Source of the DNA: Lutraria lutraria
Taxonomy: Eukaryota; Mollusca; Bivalvia; Venerida; Mactridae
Direction: 5' to 3'
DNA: 64,000 nucleotides
Assembly: GCA_964023205.1 (NCBI GenBank)
Contig: OZ026844.1
Coordinates: 8,346,416 to 8,410,415, forward strand
The notes under the pieces are model-generated. The model ran no database searches. It saw only the letters and a program-made list of their open reading frames with translations, and had not been told where the DNA came from. A program made the translations under genes and the position numbers. The first letter of the stretch is position 1. Each line of letters starts with the position of its first letter. Below, one piece after another: positions 1 to 11,680 of this stretch.

Positions 1-1
1 G

Positions 2-3000
2 AAATCACGTTGTTGCTTAGAACAGAGCTATGACTCGGAAACACAAATGTGCTGTGATGGACAGGTTATTCAAAAACAGAAGGTGTCGGACAATCTGTGT
101 TGTGGAGGGAACTCAACGTACAATACTAAAATGGACATTTGTTGTATGGGTACATCCCCACAGCCCCTAAAATGTGGCATTAAGACACAATGCTGTCTGG
201 ACTTGAGTTATTGCCCTCGTACTCATTTGTGCTGTAACAAGAAAATTGTAGAAAAATACCATAAAAATGATGATAGCTGTTGTGGAGGCGAGTCTATGAA
301 CTCGATAGAAAATATATGTTGCTTGGGTAAAAAACAGGATAGGGTGGGCGATGAGTATACATCATGCTGTAAAGAATCAAGTTATGATTCAAGATCTCAG
401 ATATGTTGTGAAGGACAGGTTCGTAACAAAAAAGGCAATAATGATGACACATGTTGTGGTTCTTCTGAAACCGTTGACTCTAAAAAAGAAATTTGTTGTA
501 ATGGAGTCGCTGAGAAATTAGTAGGTAATGAATATACTGACTGCTGTAATGATACAAGTTTTGATACAATATCTCAAATATGTTGCTCTGAAAAAGTTGT
601 AAACAAAAATGATAACGAGGACAACTGTTGTTGCGGAATAACCACATTAAATAGCAAAACACAAATTTGCTGTAATGGTATCCCGCAGATAGCCAAAGGC
701 GGAAATGATGCAAGGTGTTGTTCAGACCAAAGCTACAGTTCCAAGGATGAAATTTGCTGTGATGACAAAACAATAAGAATAAAATCGAACGCTAATCACA
801 ATTGGTGTTGCGGAGTGTCAACGTTTAATACAAAATCTGACATTTGTTGCAATGGTATACCCCAAGATAGGGTTGGTGGAAAATCTACAAAATGTTGCGG
901 CACTCATAGTTATAACTCAGATACTAATTTTTGCTGTGGGGAAGACATTGTTAAAAGACGTAGTAGTAAAGACAACATATGTTGTGATAACATTCCCATT
1001 CATTCGGATGAAGAGATTTGTTGCAATGGAAATCCACAGCCTAAATTCAATGCCCCAACAACATGTTGTCGAAATACAAGTTACAATATTGACACTCACT
1101 TATGCTGTTTCGGAAATGTTGTTGCCAAATTAAATGCAGATGACACCGGCTGCTGTGGTTCATCTACACTTGATGGAAAAAGTCAAGTCTGCTGTATGGG
1201 CAAATCTCAACCATTAAGGGCAAAGGACAGAACAAGATGTTGCGGATATGAAAGTTATGACTCTGCTGAATATATGTGCTGTTCGAATATGGTTGTACGA
1301 AAAACTGATCCTAAAAATGATTGGTGTTGTGGGAAAATACCATATACTACCGATACTGAATATTGTTGCCATGGTTCAATAATACAACCAAATTACGGTG
1401 AGAGTACACGTTGCTGCGGAGACGTTACCTACAATGCTGACACACAAATCTGCTGTGAAAATGGTATACATAACAAAACAAAAGATCTTGACGACTGGTG
1501 CTGCGGTGGAATTCCGTTTAGTTCAACAACAGAAGTGTGTTGTCAAGGTAAATACCCGAGTGCAGCTGTGGCCGGATATGCAACGCGGTGTTGTGGGCGC
1601 GAGAGCTATAACCCAAGAATACAGTTATGCTGTGGTGATGGAGTACTGACAAAGGAAGATGATGACGATGATTCCTGTTGTGGAGAAATAACAATGAATA
1701 GTCGACGAGACATTTGCTGTGATGGGAACAAATATACATCGTCAAGCTCCTCACTTGATTGTTGTGGTAGTTCGGCATATGATCCAAAGGAAGCTATTTG
1801 CTGCGGAAACGAAAAGGGTATACTTAAGAAATCTAAGCCTGAGGACAACAGTTGTTGCGGAACAAAGACATTCAATACTGGGAGAGACGTTTGCTGTGAT
1901 CAAGAAGTAAGTCCTATGTTTGAAGATTCGACTCATTGTTGTGGTAAGGTAAGTTACAATATGGGCACTCATATGTGCTGCAATGGAATGCCTGTACTAA
2001 AACATCAGCGTGACGACAATTGCTGTTGTGGGAATACAACAATGCAATCAGGTGTCTCCATATGCTGTGATAATAGTCCTGGTATAGGTAGTAAATGTTG
2101 TGGAACAAAGGCTTACAATCCCGATGAATTTGTTTGTTGCGATACCAATGAGTTACGAAAGAAATCTAGTCCGAATGACAACCACTGCTGTGGTAACACA
2201 GGAACATTTAATACAAAGACACACATGTGTTGCTTGGGAAATCCTGTATTCATGGCGAGCGAGTATTACATGTGTTGTAGCTCACAAGGTTATGACACAA
2301 AAAAGCAACTTTGTTGTAATGGTAAGATCTTAACAAAAAATAAAGAAAGTGATGACACGTGTTGCGGTAATAAACCAATGACATCTGATGACCAAATTTG
2401 TTGTCAAAGACAGCCACAACCTGGAGGAAAATACTTTTCGTGTTGTGGTGACGTTAGCTACAATACGCGAAAAGAAATATGTTGCGAAGGTGTAAAGATT
2501 ACAAAATCCGGACAAGACGATGATAGTTGTTGTTCAAATCAAACCTTCAGATCCAAAAGTCAAATATGCTGTGAAACGAAAGTACAAGAACGGAAATCTA
2601 ACCTAGATAGGTGCTGTGGACGATTGAATTACAATCCTGCATCAAAATTATGTTGCGATCGAAAACTTGTACCAAAACGAGATATCAATGATAACACATG
2701 TTGTAACGAAAGGACTATGAATTCAGAAAAAGAAATATGTTGTGATGGAATGAATCCGCAGCCAATCTATGAAGGTGTTCGCACAAGGTGCTGTGGTGAA
2801 TTAAGTTATGATCCAGTAAATAGTATTTGCTGCGATGAATACGGTGTTGTTGAAAGAAGATTTCCAGCAGATAATTGGTGTTGTAATGGGTTGTCATATA
2901 ACACCAAGACTCAGTTATGTTGTGAAGGAAAGTACGTACAGGAGGGCGGAGACAATACAGAATGTTGTGGTCGTCAAAGTTACAAGAAGAATGAAATGAT

Positions 3001-5425
3001 ATGTTGTAATAACGCACTAGTTTCAAAGAGAAATACAAAAGATGATGTTTGTTGTGGAAGAACTACCATTAACAGCGAAACAGAAATTTGCTGTGATAAA
3101 AACCCACAAGAACTCTCAGAAGATTTGGAATCAACAGCATGTTGTTTCAACAGAAGTTATAATATTGTCGGACAACTTTGTTGCGGCAATGGTGTACGTG
3201 ATAAACGAAAAACAGGGGACAACGCATGTTGTGGATTGACGACATTTAATATTGATTCTGATTTGTGCTGCAACGGTGATGCTCGGTCAAAAATATCGAT
3301 TGAACATGCACGATGCTGTGGCGATGAAGTATATGATGTCAATGAAGAATTGTGTTGCGAAGACAAACTAAGATCAAAGATCAAACCGACTGACAATTGT
3401 TGTTGTGGTTCAAGTACAATGAATTCTGAAAACCAAATATGTTGTAATGGTGTCCCACAAAACAAAGAAGGCGAAAATACTATGTGTTGTCGTACGTCAA
3501 GTTACAATTCCAAGCGCAAGTTGTGCTGCGATGGAATGTTCCTGTTAGACAAATCAAATGACCATGACGATCGTTGTTGTGGAAATGACATGACCTACAA
3601 CGCGGAATACGGCGTATGTTGTGACGGAAATGTACAACCTATATATGGTAGGAATGACACAGAATGTTGCCAACGAACAAGCTTCAATACAAAAACCCAT
3701 TTATGTTGCAATGGAGATATATTACAGAAGGTTACGTATAATGATGATTGTTGTTGTGGAAATACTACATATAATACAAAAAAACAAATATGCTGTGATG
3801 GAATGCCACAAAACATACAGGGTGATATTGAATATGGCTCTTGCTGTGGTAGGCTTGGTTTTAACACGAAACTACAGATTTGTTGTGATGAAATGGTTCT
3901 AGATAAAGACAAACCCAATGATGATTGCTGCTGCGGCAATAAAACCTTCGATGAAAGTATGGAAATATGTTGTGATGGAGTTGTAAATAAAAAATCAGCC
4001 GAAACACTAACACGTTGCTGCGGTTCAGTAAGTTATGACCCAACCTCTGAGATATGCTGCAATAGCATTTTAAGAAGAAAAAGAAATACCGCTGATAATT
4101 GGTGTTGTGGGGCCTCTACATATGACACATTTAATGAACTTTGTTGTTATGGACATCCACAGCCGATGATCGACTCGAAATATACATGCTGTGGGAAAGT
4201 TAGTTACAGTACATCCTCTTTCTTATGTTGTGATTCTGAGACATTGGTTAAGAAAGCAAATTATCTTGACAACAGTTGTTGCGCTGATATGTCCATTAAC
4301 ACTCGTACACAAGTTTGTTGCGACGACAATCCTCAGGACAGGTATAGTTCTACGGGATGTTGTAAGAAAACGAGTTACGATACAGCAACGCAGATATGTT
4401 GCAACGATATCATTGTTAACAAAACAAATAGCGGAGATCTTCAGTGTTGCGGTCGTACTTCTTTCAATCCGGAAAATGACTTGTGCTGTCAAGATGAAGT
4501 TACTCGAAATGTAAACATTTACGCCGACTGCTGTGGGTCATCTGCCTATGACAGACAATTACAGTTGTGTTGTAAGGGAAATCAAGTTGTCACCAAAGAT
4601 AATAAAAATGATGACAGTTGTTGTGGCAATGGAACATATGCATCTGAAAGTGGAATATGTTGCAAAGGATCTCCTGATAACATTGAAAGTGATGATCCAA
4701 GAGATACTAGATGTTGCGGTTCAAAGAGCTATGATTTTAACAAGATGATATGTTGTAAAGACAAGCTTTACAGTTTAGTTGGTAGTTTTTCAAGCACAGA
4801 CTGTTGTGGACCGAATCCTTACAACGCTAATACAGAAATTTGCTGCAACGGTGGCGTTCGCAAGAAAAAAGATATAAAAGATTCACTCTGCTGTGGTAAT
4901 GAAACATTTAATCCAGACACACATGTATGCTGCTCCTACAATGGACGGGAAAATGTTCAGTCAAAGAAGAGTCCGAAAAAAACACGATGCTGCGCTAATG
5001 CCAGTTACGATTCTGGTACTGAAATGTGCTGTGACAATGTTGTGCAACATGCTTGGGTTGGTGCTAAAACACGTTGCTGTGGTCAAAGAAGTTACAATCC
5101 AGAAAGGGGTATTTGTTGCAATGGAATCGTTGTTGAAAAGACTACACCGTATGATGACTGCTGTTGTTGCAACAAAACCATGGACAGTTCACGACAGGTG
5201 TGTTGCGATTGCAATGTAGTGAAGAGTATCGGTGGATATCACACCGAATGTTGTGCGGATGCTTGTTTTGACCCAATGCTTCACATTTGTTGTGGAGGAA
5301 AAGTTATGCCACAGAAATATGGAAAAGATACACACTGTTGTGGTAAACAGCTATACTCTCCAAAAAATGGTATATGTTGTGGAAGTTACGTCATGTGGAA
5401 GATTCCTGTCGATCAGCCGTGGTAA
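2..5425 (+). CDS. Galaxin-like dicysteine repeat protein, 5'-partial
   Basis: The frame is open from base 2, so the first Met at 47 is not a supported start and the gene begins upstream. About 1,807 codons run without an intron to TAA at 5423-5425. The protein is a chain of Cys-Cys pairs spaced about 13-17 residues; I counted 42 pairs in the first 620 residues, so about 120 in all. The pairs alternate between CCG-x2-SYN-x3-TQICC-NG and a linker rich in K, D and N before the next CCG, giving a repeat of about 60 residues with four pairs. This is the galaxin pattern, known from coral skeletal matrix, with galaxin-like proteins reported in mollusc shell tissue. A secreted, disulphide-rich matrix or adhesive role is inferred. 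Signal peptide and any anchor are outside the window or absent. Known galaxins are much shorter. A donor-like GTATGT lies just after the stop, so a further 3' exon is not excluded. Confidence 0.85.
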   Translation, partial: KSRCCLEQSYDSETQMCCDGQVIQKQKVSDNLCCGGNSTYNTKMDICCMGTSPQPLKCGIKTQCCLDLSYCPRTHLCCNKKIVEKYHKNDDSCCGGESMNSIENICCLGKKQDRVGDEYTSCCKESSYDSRSQICCEGQVRNKKGNNDDTCCGSSETVDSKKEICCNGVAEKLVGNEYTDCCNDTSFDTISQICCSEKVVNKNDNEDNCCCGITTLNSKTQICCNGIPQIAKGGNDARCCSDQSYSSKDEICCDDKTIRIKSNANHNWCCGVSTFNTKSDICCNGIPQDRVGGKSTKCCGTHSYNSDTNFCCGEDIVKRRSSKDNICCDNIPIHSDEEICCNGNPQPKFNAPTTCCRNTSYNIDTHLCCFGNVVAKLNADDTGCCGSSTLDGKSQVCCMGKSQPLRAKDRTRCCGYESYDSAEYMCCSNMVVRKTDPKNDWCCGKIPYTTDTEYCCHGSIIQPNYGESTRCCGDVTYNADTQICCENGIHNKTKDLDDWCCGGIPFSSTTEVCCQGKYPSAAVAGYATRCCGRESYNPRIQLCCGDGVLTKEDDDDDSCCGEITMNSRRDICCDGNKYTSSSSSLDCCGSSAYDPKEAICCGNEKGILKKSKPEDNSCCGTKTFNTGRDVCCDQEVSPMFEDSTHCCGKVSYNMGTHMCCNGMPVLKHQRDDNCCCGNTTMQSGVSICCDNSPGIGSKCCGTKAYNPDEFVCCDTNELRKKSSPNDNHCCGNTGTFNTKTHMCCLGNPVFMASEYYMCCSSQGYDTKKQLCCNGKILTKNKESDDTCCGNKPMTSDDQICCQRQPQPGGKYFSCCGDVSYNTRKEICCEGVKITKSGQDDDSCCSNQTFRSKSQICCETKVQERKSNLDRCCGRLNYNPASKLCCDRKLVPKRDINDNTCCNERTMNSEKEICCDGMNPQPIYEGVRTRCCGELSYDPVNSICCDEYGVVERRFPADNWCCNGLSYNTKTQLCCEGKYVQEGGDNTECCGRQSYKKNEMICCNNALVSKRNTKDDVCCGRTTINSETEICCDKNPQELSEDLESTACCFNRSYNIVGQLCCGNGVRDKRKTGDNACCGLTTFNIDSDLCCNGDARSKISIEHARCCGDEVYDVNEELCCEDKLRSKIKPTDNCCCGSSTMNSENQICCNGVPQNKEGENTMCCRTSSYNSKRKLCCDGMFLLDKSNDHDDRCCGNDMTYNAEYGVCCDGNVQPIYGRNDTECCQRTSFNTKTHLCCNGDILQKVTYNDDCCCGNTTYNTKKQICCDGMPQNIQGDIEYGSCCGRLGFNTKLQICCDEMVLDKDKPNDDCCCGNKTFDESMEICCDGVVNKKSAETLTRCCGSVSYDPTSEICCNSILRRKRNTADNWCCGASTYDTFNELCCYGHPQPMIDSKYTCCGKVSYSTSSFLCCDSETLVKKANYLDNSCCADMSINTRTQVCCDDNPQDRYSSTGCCKKTSYDTATQICCNDIIVNKTNSGDLQCCGRTSFNPENDLCCQDEVTRNVNIYADCCGSSAYDRQLQLCCKGNQVVTKDNKNDDSCCGNGTYASESGICCKGSPDNIESDDPRDTRCCGSKSYDFNKMICCKDKLYSLVGSFSSTDCCGPNPYNANTEICCNGGVRKKKDIKDSLCCGNETFNPDTHVCCSYNGRENVQSKKSPKKTRCCANASYDSGTEMCCDNVVQHAWVGAKTRCCGQRSYNPERGICCNGIVVEKTTPYDDCCCCNKTMDSSRQVCCDCNVVKSIGGYHTECCADACFDPMLHICCGGKVMPQKYGKDTHCCGKQLYSPKNGICCGSYVMWKIPVDQPW

Positions 5426-7195
5426 TATAGGTATGTATATATGTATATATCATATAATTTATGTAAATAGTATAACTATGTACCTTATATATTATTATTC
5501 AGCAATATATTCATTATCACATGACTCGGGTGGACCACTGATATATTAATCACAAAGTGGAATAATGATTTATTGGACACAAAACAGATTTACATTCATA
5601 TTAACACTTTATCTAAAATCCAATATCCGTTTATCGTGCTTGCATCAGTGTCAGTAAGTCAGTCAGTTAGTTAGTTAGTAGCACTCGTACGTAATCCCTC
5701 ACAGTTTATCATGCTAATATTAGTGTGATGTCATTTAGTTAGTTAATTAGTAGAACAAGTCGTACATAATCCCTTTCAATTTACCATGCTAATGTTAGTG
5801 TCAGTTAGTTTGTCAGTGGAACTCGTACACGGTCCCGCTCAGTTTCATTTTTCTCATTTCAGATTTCCTCCAGCCGTCTGTAGAATATTGTATGTATGAG
5901 CTCATGAGACAGAACATTATGTGAATAGACATACTGTCAACTTCGATGCAAATGTTTAATTTAACATTCTCATACATTTTATGCATTTACTTGTATCATC
6001 TACACGTTTATTATTCTTATTTTAATGTCATCTACATTAATTTTGTCATTATTTTGGGAAAGCTATTGATCCACTATTTAAAGTTAGTCACAGGCACATT
6101 TGTGTCCCACTTTGTGTCTTTACCGATGATATATCGCACGTCTCCCTACGGTAGAACGAACTATTTGAAAACAAAAGAATTAGCAGAAAATAACAAGTTT
6201 GACAGTGTATGCGTACTCTCGAATTTTTGTGCCATCTTTAGAACAAGATATAATCTTATATCATACTTCTTCTATTTTAGATATCATTTTTATGGAATTT
6301 CATCATGATTCCTTTGTAATTACGTGTATCGCGTTTCAAATGTGGTTTCATTTAGCTTAGGTGTTTGACTGTTTTAATAGATGTTAATATCGTTTACATG
6401 TATTGTCATTCTTTTCTCCATGACTTTGTTTTTGTCACACTAAATATATGGTACGGGGATATTATATTCATAAATATCATTCCATTCAATATAATCATAA
6501 TTAAACATAATTTGGGTGACTGGTCATACATTCATTTCTCTCAAAACATGTAGTATTTGTTTAAGATTTGTGAGTTTTATTCATACAATGTCATTTTTGG
6601 TTTTTGACATAAATGCAATTACAAGCTTTATAGTGTCGTTCTTGTTGTTTCTAATAACCATATAATGGATATTAGCCTATATTCATCAGTAAATATAGTA
6701 TACTCCTTCAAATGGAGTCCTTCAAAACATGAACTTTTCTTGCATAGTTCATGAATCATTCATGAAATATGGATTTGACAAGGGTATTTACAGATAATTT
6801 TAAGCAAAGGGAAGTTTGGAATTTAATTTCTAAAAAAATCAAGTAGTGAAAGTATTTTCTGTAAAATTTACTTAATTCGCATACAAAAACATGTTCTACA
6901 TTATCCACGCAATGTGCATCAACAACTCATAACTGGAACAATTACCGTAGCCTACAATTTAAACCATGAGTAATTTAAACATAATGCGCACACGATGAAC
7001 GATTCAAGGATTATGCAAGGTGCATTTATCATACACATGCTTTTATATCAATGATACAAATATGATTATTATATACATGTGTACTGCAATATCTACTAAT
7101 CATTTAGAAATATTTAGTGTTAATAAATTATGTGTGTTCCTTCTACAACATAAGCATGTTAATTTGGAGAAATTGTTTCTGATTATGTATACCAG
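5426..7195. other. Intergenic, AT-rich, no gene seen
   Basis: This stretch follows the galaxin-like stop. I see no convincing coding exon. Short ORFs at 5946-6308 and 7020-7283 are low-complexity and match nothing I recognise. No canonical AATAAA stands close to the upstream gene. It contains the small tandem repeat at 5641-5845. Confidence 0.6.
5641..5845. repeat. Imperfect tandem repeat, about 63-75 bp unit
   Basis: Three diverged units each carry GTTAGTTAGT-type runs followed by CGTAC, AATCCC and CATGCTAAT. The CGTAC landmarks stand at 5686, 5761 and 5824. Confidence 0.6.
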
Positions 7196-7926
7196 AGGAA
7201 TTGTAGCATCGACTAACTTGGTAGATGTCCACTACACAATGCTACACACTAAATATCTAAACTCTAGGTATTGTAGTTTCTGACAAGACGATTTTTAAAA
7301 TTTCCCCATATAAGTATATGTAAAATTAGGTGACCCCTAGGGCGGGGCCAATTTGACCTAGGGAAATAATTTGAACAAACTTGGTAGAGGTCCACTAGAC
7401 AAGGCTACACACCAAATATCTAATCTCTAGGCATTGTTGTTTCTGACAAGAAGATTTTTTAAATTTCCCTATGTAAGTCTATATAAAATCAAGTGAGCCA
7501 ATTTTGACTTAAGGACAATAATTTGAACAAACTTGGTAGATCTCCACTAGACAATGCTACACACCAAATATCAAAGCTCTAGGCATTGTAGTTTCTGACA
7601 AGAAGATTTTTAAAATTTCCATAAATATGTCTATATAAAATCAAGTGACCCCTGGGGCAGAGCCAATTTTGACACTAGAACAATAATTTGAACAAACTTG
7701 GTCGAGGTCCACTAGACAATGCTACATTCCAAATATCTAAGCTCTAGGCCCTGTGGTTTTTGGACAAGAATATTGCTTTAAGTTTTTCATGCAATGAACA
7801 TACATGTAAAGTTTTGCTGAAATTGGCCAACTGGTTAAGAAAGAGATATTGTTAAAAGCAATTGTTGACGCACGCACACATGCACACACAACATCACGCT
7901 ATCAAAATAGCTCTGGTGAGCTAAAA
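7196..7926 (+). repeat. Bivalve-type tandem-unit dispersed repeat
   Basis: Four or five diverged units share the landmarks TTGAACAAACTTGGTAGA, CACTAGACAATGCTACA and CTCTAGGC. The element ends in GGTGAGCTAAAA at 7926, the same right end as the copy at 23185-25255. Nothing coding is evident. I recall this family as common in bivalve genomes and transcripts. Confidence 0.75.
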
Positions 7927-8388
7927 GCAGTTGGATAATTTGACTGTAGACTGCCTCAATTTCTCTATACGGGTGTTTCCCTAATTAACGTTTGTAAACT
8001 ATCAAAACATTCTGCCAAGGCGGAATTTAAAAGTCACCCCTTCACCTTGGGACCAAAGGGGTTTGTCACGAAAAAAAAAACAATTCCCATGTAATCCATA
8101 TATTTATACAAAATATTTAACTCATATATAGTGCAACGTATGGGCAACTCAACACGCTAACAGAAAATGTACAGTGTGTCGTTTTGTAAAATTTGACCAT
8201 TTTTCGAGTGAAAAATCTTCAAAAGCGAGTTTAGAATATCTTTAAAGGTAGTAAAAGTAGACTATGGGGCACCAATACCCCTCCTCCCCCCCCCCCGGAG
8301 GCATTTTTCTACAGTATGTTTTTCTGAAAGTGTATGGAAAGACCTACCAAATCCCAGTGTCTACCATCTGGATGTTGGGGCTTTACTC

Positions 8389-11155
8389 CGTTACCGCCAT
8401 TTTGGGGCGTTACCATAATTGAAATTTTAAAGTTAACACAATACCGCAAAGAGATCAAAATAATTTGTGTTAAAGGCTTTGTACTTATGATTATAAGCAC
8501 AGAGAATGTAAACAAGGGTGTAGAAATGTTAAACTCATCATCAAATGTGGTATAATTTACGTTACCAATATTGTATCACTGAAATAAGGTCACATATACT
8601 CTAAAATATTCGATTATCATCATATACTTACTGTTTCTGGATCAAGCAGAACACTATCTAATGAGTAAATGATACTCAATTGTATTATATGTTGACAAGG
8701 TGAAAAAAAGGTCACAATAATGCAGAAAATACGTGTATATTATTAACCGCATGCGTTACCAAAATATAACTATGAACATAAGTGCATGTCTGGGAAACAC
8801 TAAAAGCATGCTCTATGGGAGCACAAGCCCTTACCGAAGGGTCAATTACCCCGGCCAAGATTTGAAGAAATACAACCTTTCACACAGAGTATTTCAGCAT
8901 AATATAATAACTCAGATACGAGCAGAACGTAACGCATTTGGCCTGCTTATGCTCCTGTCAGTTCAACATGACATAGACCTGAAGCTTATCTAGTCATTTC
9001 TTCTAGGTCGAGTGCCTTATATTGAATCACCAACAGAACCAACAACTAGCCACTCTACAGAAGGCGCATCCTATGTTGTTAATGGTAACGCCTAATTGGG
9101 TAACTGCAGAGTCTTATAGCAGTTCCGGACACATTCGAGCAAGTAGCTGAGGCGATTTCTTATCAGTTGCCTAAAACGTCTCGTGTAGACTTTATATCAG
9201 ACATTTACAACAAACAGTCTATTAAATCAGATGAGTGCCGATGACGTTTGGCAGCTCCAACGTTCTTGTTCTCAGGTAAAAGAAAAAGCAATAACTCCAT
9301 GAAATCGGATGGGCTTCATATCTAATGACGACAATAAAACACAGTCAATAAAGCTAATCTTTGAGCAGTCTTATAGAGATGGCGTCACAGTCACACTAAC
9401 TGAGATTCAAAGCACTGAGATGACAGTCTGGAGCAAAGTTTAAATGTGTTAGACAAAACCCATCATTAAACCATTAAAAGGCCTGTGTTATCATCATTTT
9501 GAATTAAAATTTGAATGTCAAGTATGTATAGTCAGTACAGATGTACATCATTTGACCAATTAACCACAATTACCAAGGAAAAGCTATCATGTGTCAATAC
9601 GCAATCTCACTAATCTCAGAGACAATATAGTGTTCCAGCGCTACTTTACTGAATGAAACTATTTTCAATATGTAGTAAATTTCGTTACCTCAACAGTTAA
9701 TGATGAAACGGAGGAAAAAAACAGAATCCTGCATATATCTCCAACTTTTATCAAAACTGCAAAGTCTGCAATGTATACTTATACTATTTTTCAAAGCGGA
9801 TGTATATGCGTCACGTAATTGTAATTAGAAAAAGTAATGTATAGCTATAGGAGCTTTGCTCCTATAAATGAAGATTACATGACAATATTAGCCAATTTAC
9901 CACGCATGTTTGTTCGGATGAACTTTACAGTGCCATTGAGACATTTGTATGTGTGTTGTTAGGTCATTAAAAATACGACATCAATAAACTGAGGTATCAA
10001 AGCCATGGTTGTGTTCTGAACGCTTTAAGTGGTATGGACATGAGCTTACTCACTCCCTGCAGATCCCGTCTCGTATGTTCAATGTGTTACGGATAGTTAT
10101 AAGGTGTATATTTGGACCCATGCAAAGAGGGCAATCTTGATCTTCTAAAAGTGGATGAAAGTGGTTGGAAATTCGGTCCTGACAACATGCTGGAATACAA
10201 CTAGTACGAGGATAATATTGTGTCAAAGGCTAGCGACGCAGACGACACTGATGATAAAAGCGACATTGAGCTCATTAGTATGGTCGATGCTGTCTATGAA
10301 ACAGAAAAGTGATGAGGATTTGTGAAATTCGTGAACGTTTGCCATCAGAACAACAAAAATACCTTGATGACAATATGTACAGCTAATGAAATCTGACATA
10401 ACATACAATATTGCACTTAAGTATATATATATAAATAATCATGTAACAAATGGTAACGTAAATGACACACACATGTTTATGTGTGTCAATGGCACAATGT
10501 TTATTGCACTGTCGCTGTTATTGTAAATTTGATTGTTTCATAGATAAATATTCTTAAAATAAAATCGATGATGATTTTATAACAGTTTCATAGAAATGTT
10601 GTTACTCGTTTATGAATAATTTCAAACGTAACACGAATAAAACCATGTAACGTAAAACACAATCAGTGATGAATTAAAAAAGTTGGAATGTTAATTTACA
10701 TGTACGTATTGCCAGTAATCAAGTATGAACATTTTGTATATCAAATCAATGTTTCATGCATTGTAAAGCGTGTTAAGCACTTATCGTGATAAAGGTAACT
10801 TTATGTAACGTAAACTACTATTATCCCAGTCAAACTTTACAACATTTTTAACTAGAAATGTTTTCCAGTTATGGGTATTAATGAATGCATCATGATTACC
10901 TATCACTGTATACCTATTCGATCATATATTGTGATCTCAGTAATATAAATGATTTCCATGTAACACGTATACTTTTATATGTAACGTAATTTACGTAAAA
11001 TGAAGACACAAACGAGCATTCAATGAACGAAAAACATGAACATGTGGTAGTATTTGCCTAATATGAATAAAAACATTGTTTACGACTGTTTTTGTGTTAA
11101 TTTAACATATACAACTGTCATTTCCTTGTCATTTTTGGGGTAACGCAGGGTAACG
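8389..11155. promoter_or_regulatory. Inverted subterminal GGTAACG motif arrays
   Basis: On the left side of the 3.6-kb element the plus strand reads CGTTACC at 8389, 8408, 8560 and 8754. On the right side it reads the complement, GGTAACG or GTAACGTAA, at 10452, 10647, 10805, 10981, 11139 and 11149. Opposite orientation at the two ends is what transposase-binding subterminal repeats show in hAT elements. Binding is inferred, not seen. Confidence 0.45.
8745..9440 (+). pseudogene. Broken ORF of a repeat-associated protein family
   Basis: Frame-interrupted stretches include ITQIRAERNAFGLLMLL, then SRVDFISDIYNKQSIK, then a segment around 9290-9350 reading IKLIFEQSY. From memory these resemble, in the right order, a high-copy protein family of marine invertebrates (L-x-Y-x-LGPLPWSLATADG, then VDFV-x-DRY-x2-SIK, then a KFLS-x-G-x-NK motif). 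The function of that family is unknown to me. Stops and frameshifts show it is not functional here. It lies inside the 8054-11672 element and may be its own former gene or a nested relic. Confidence 0.45.
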
Positions 11156-11680
11156 TAAATTACAGAGCATATATAATGCAATAAAGTGAAAAACATGCAT
11201 TTGATCGATAAGTAAAGCCGCTGCTAACTTATTATGGTCAAAGGAATTGTTCAAATTGATGAATTATTGAAAATATCTAGAATAAGACTTCTAACAAAAT
11301 AAAATTATTGTCAAACGTAATTTTCGGTAATGGTAATTAGCATGCTGTAGTTCACAAACGCCCCAACGCCCAGATTGTAGACACTGGAAAAATGATCAGC
11401 AGGCATTGAGCTTTCAAAAAAATGGTGTCTACAAAAATGCCTCCGGGGGGGAGGGTTTCGCCCAGTAGCCCATAGCCTAAAGTATAGATTTTCTGTTAGC
11501 GTGTTGAGTTGCCCATACGTTGCACTATATATGAGTTAAATATTTTGTACTGCATTGCAATAATATGGAAGTTTATAACACGCGCTGGAAAATTCGAATT
11601 GTCGAAGTTCTTTCCCTTCTATGTAATTATATATATATGGGTTACATTTTTTTTTCGTGACAAACCCCTTTGCTTGGGAC

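Larger units (their letters stand above)
8054..11672. mobile_element. hAT-like DNA transposon, 3.6 kb, decayed
   Basis: The ends are inverted copies of CAAAGGGGTTTGTCACG. They are flanked by the exact 8-bp direct repeat CTTGGGAC at 8046-8053 and 11673-11680. A further perfect inverted stretch of about 59 bp lies at about 8110-8168 and 11490-11548, and weaker inverted similarity reaches about 8400 and 11340. An 8-bp target duplication with CA...TG ends fits the hAT superfamily, but no hAT transposase was found. GGTAACG motifs are arrayed in opposite orientation near the two ends. The only protein relic is the broken ORF at 8745-9440. The right arm carries about 75 bp of extra sequence between its terminal and subterminal blocks. 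Confidence 0.8.

Noticed and set aside
3157..3939. Long minus-strand ORFs across the galaxin-like gene
   Set aside because: They arise from the periodic TGT/TGC codons read in reverse (runs of Q and P). The plus frame explains the whole region.
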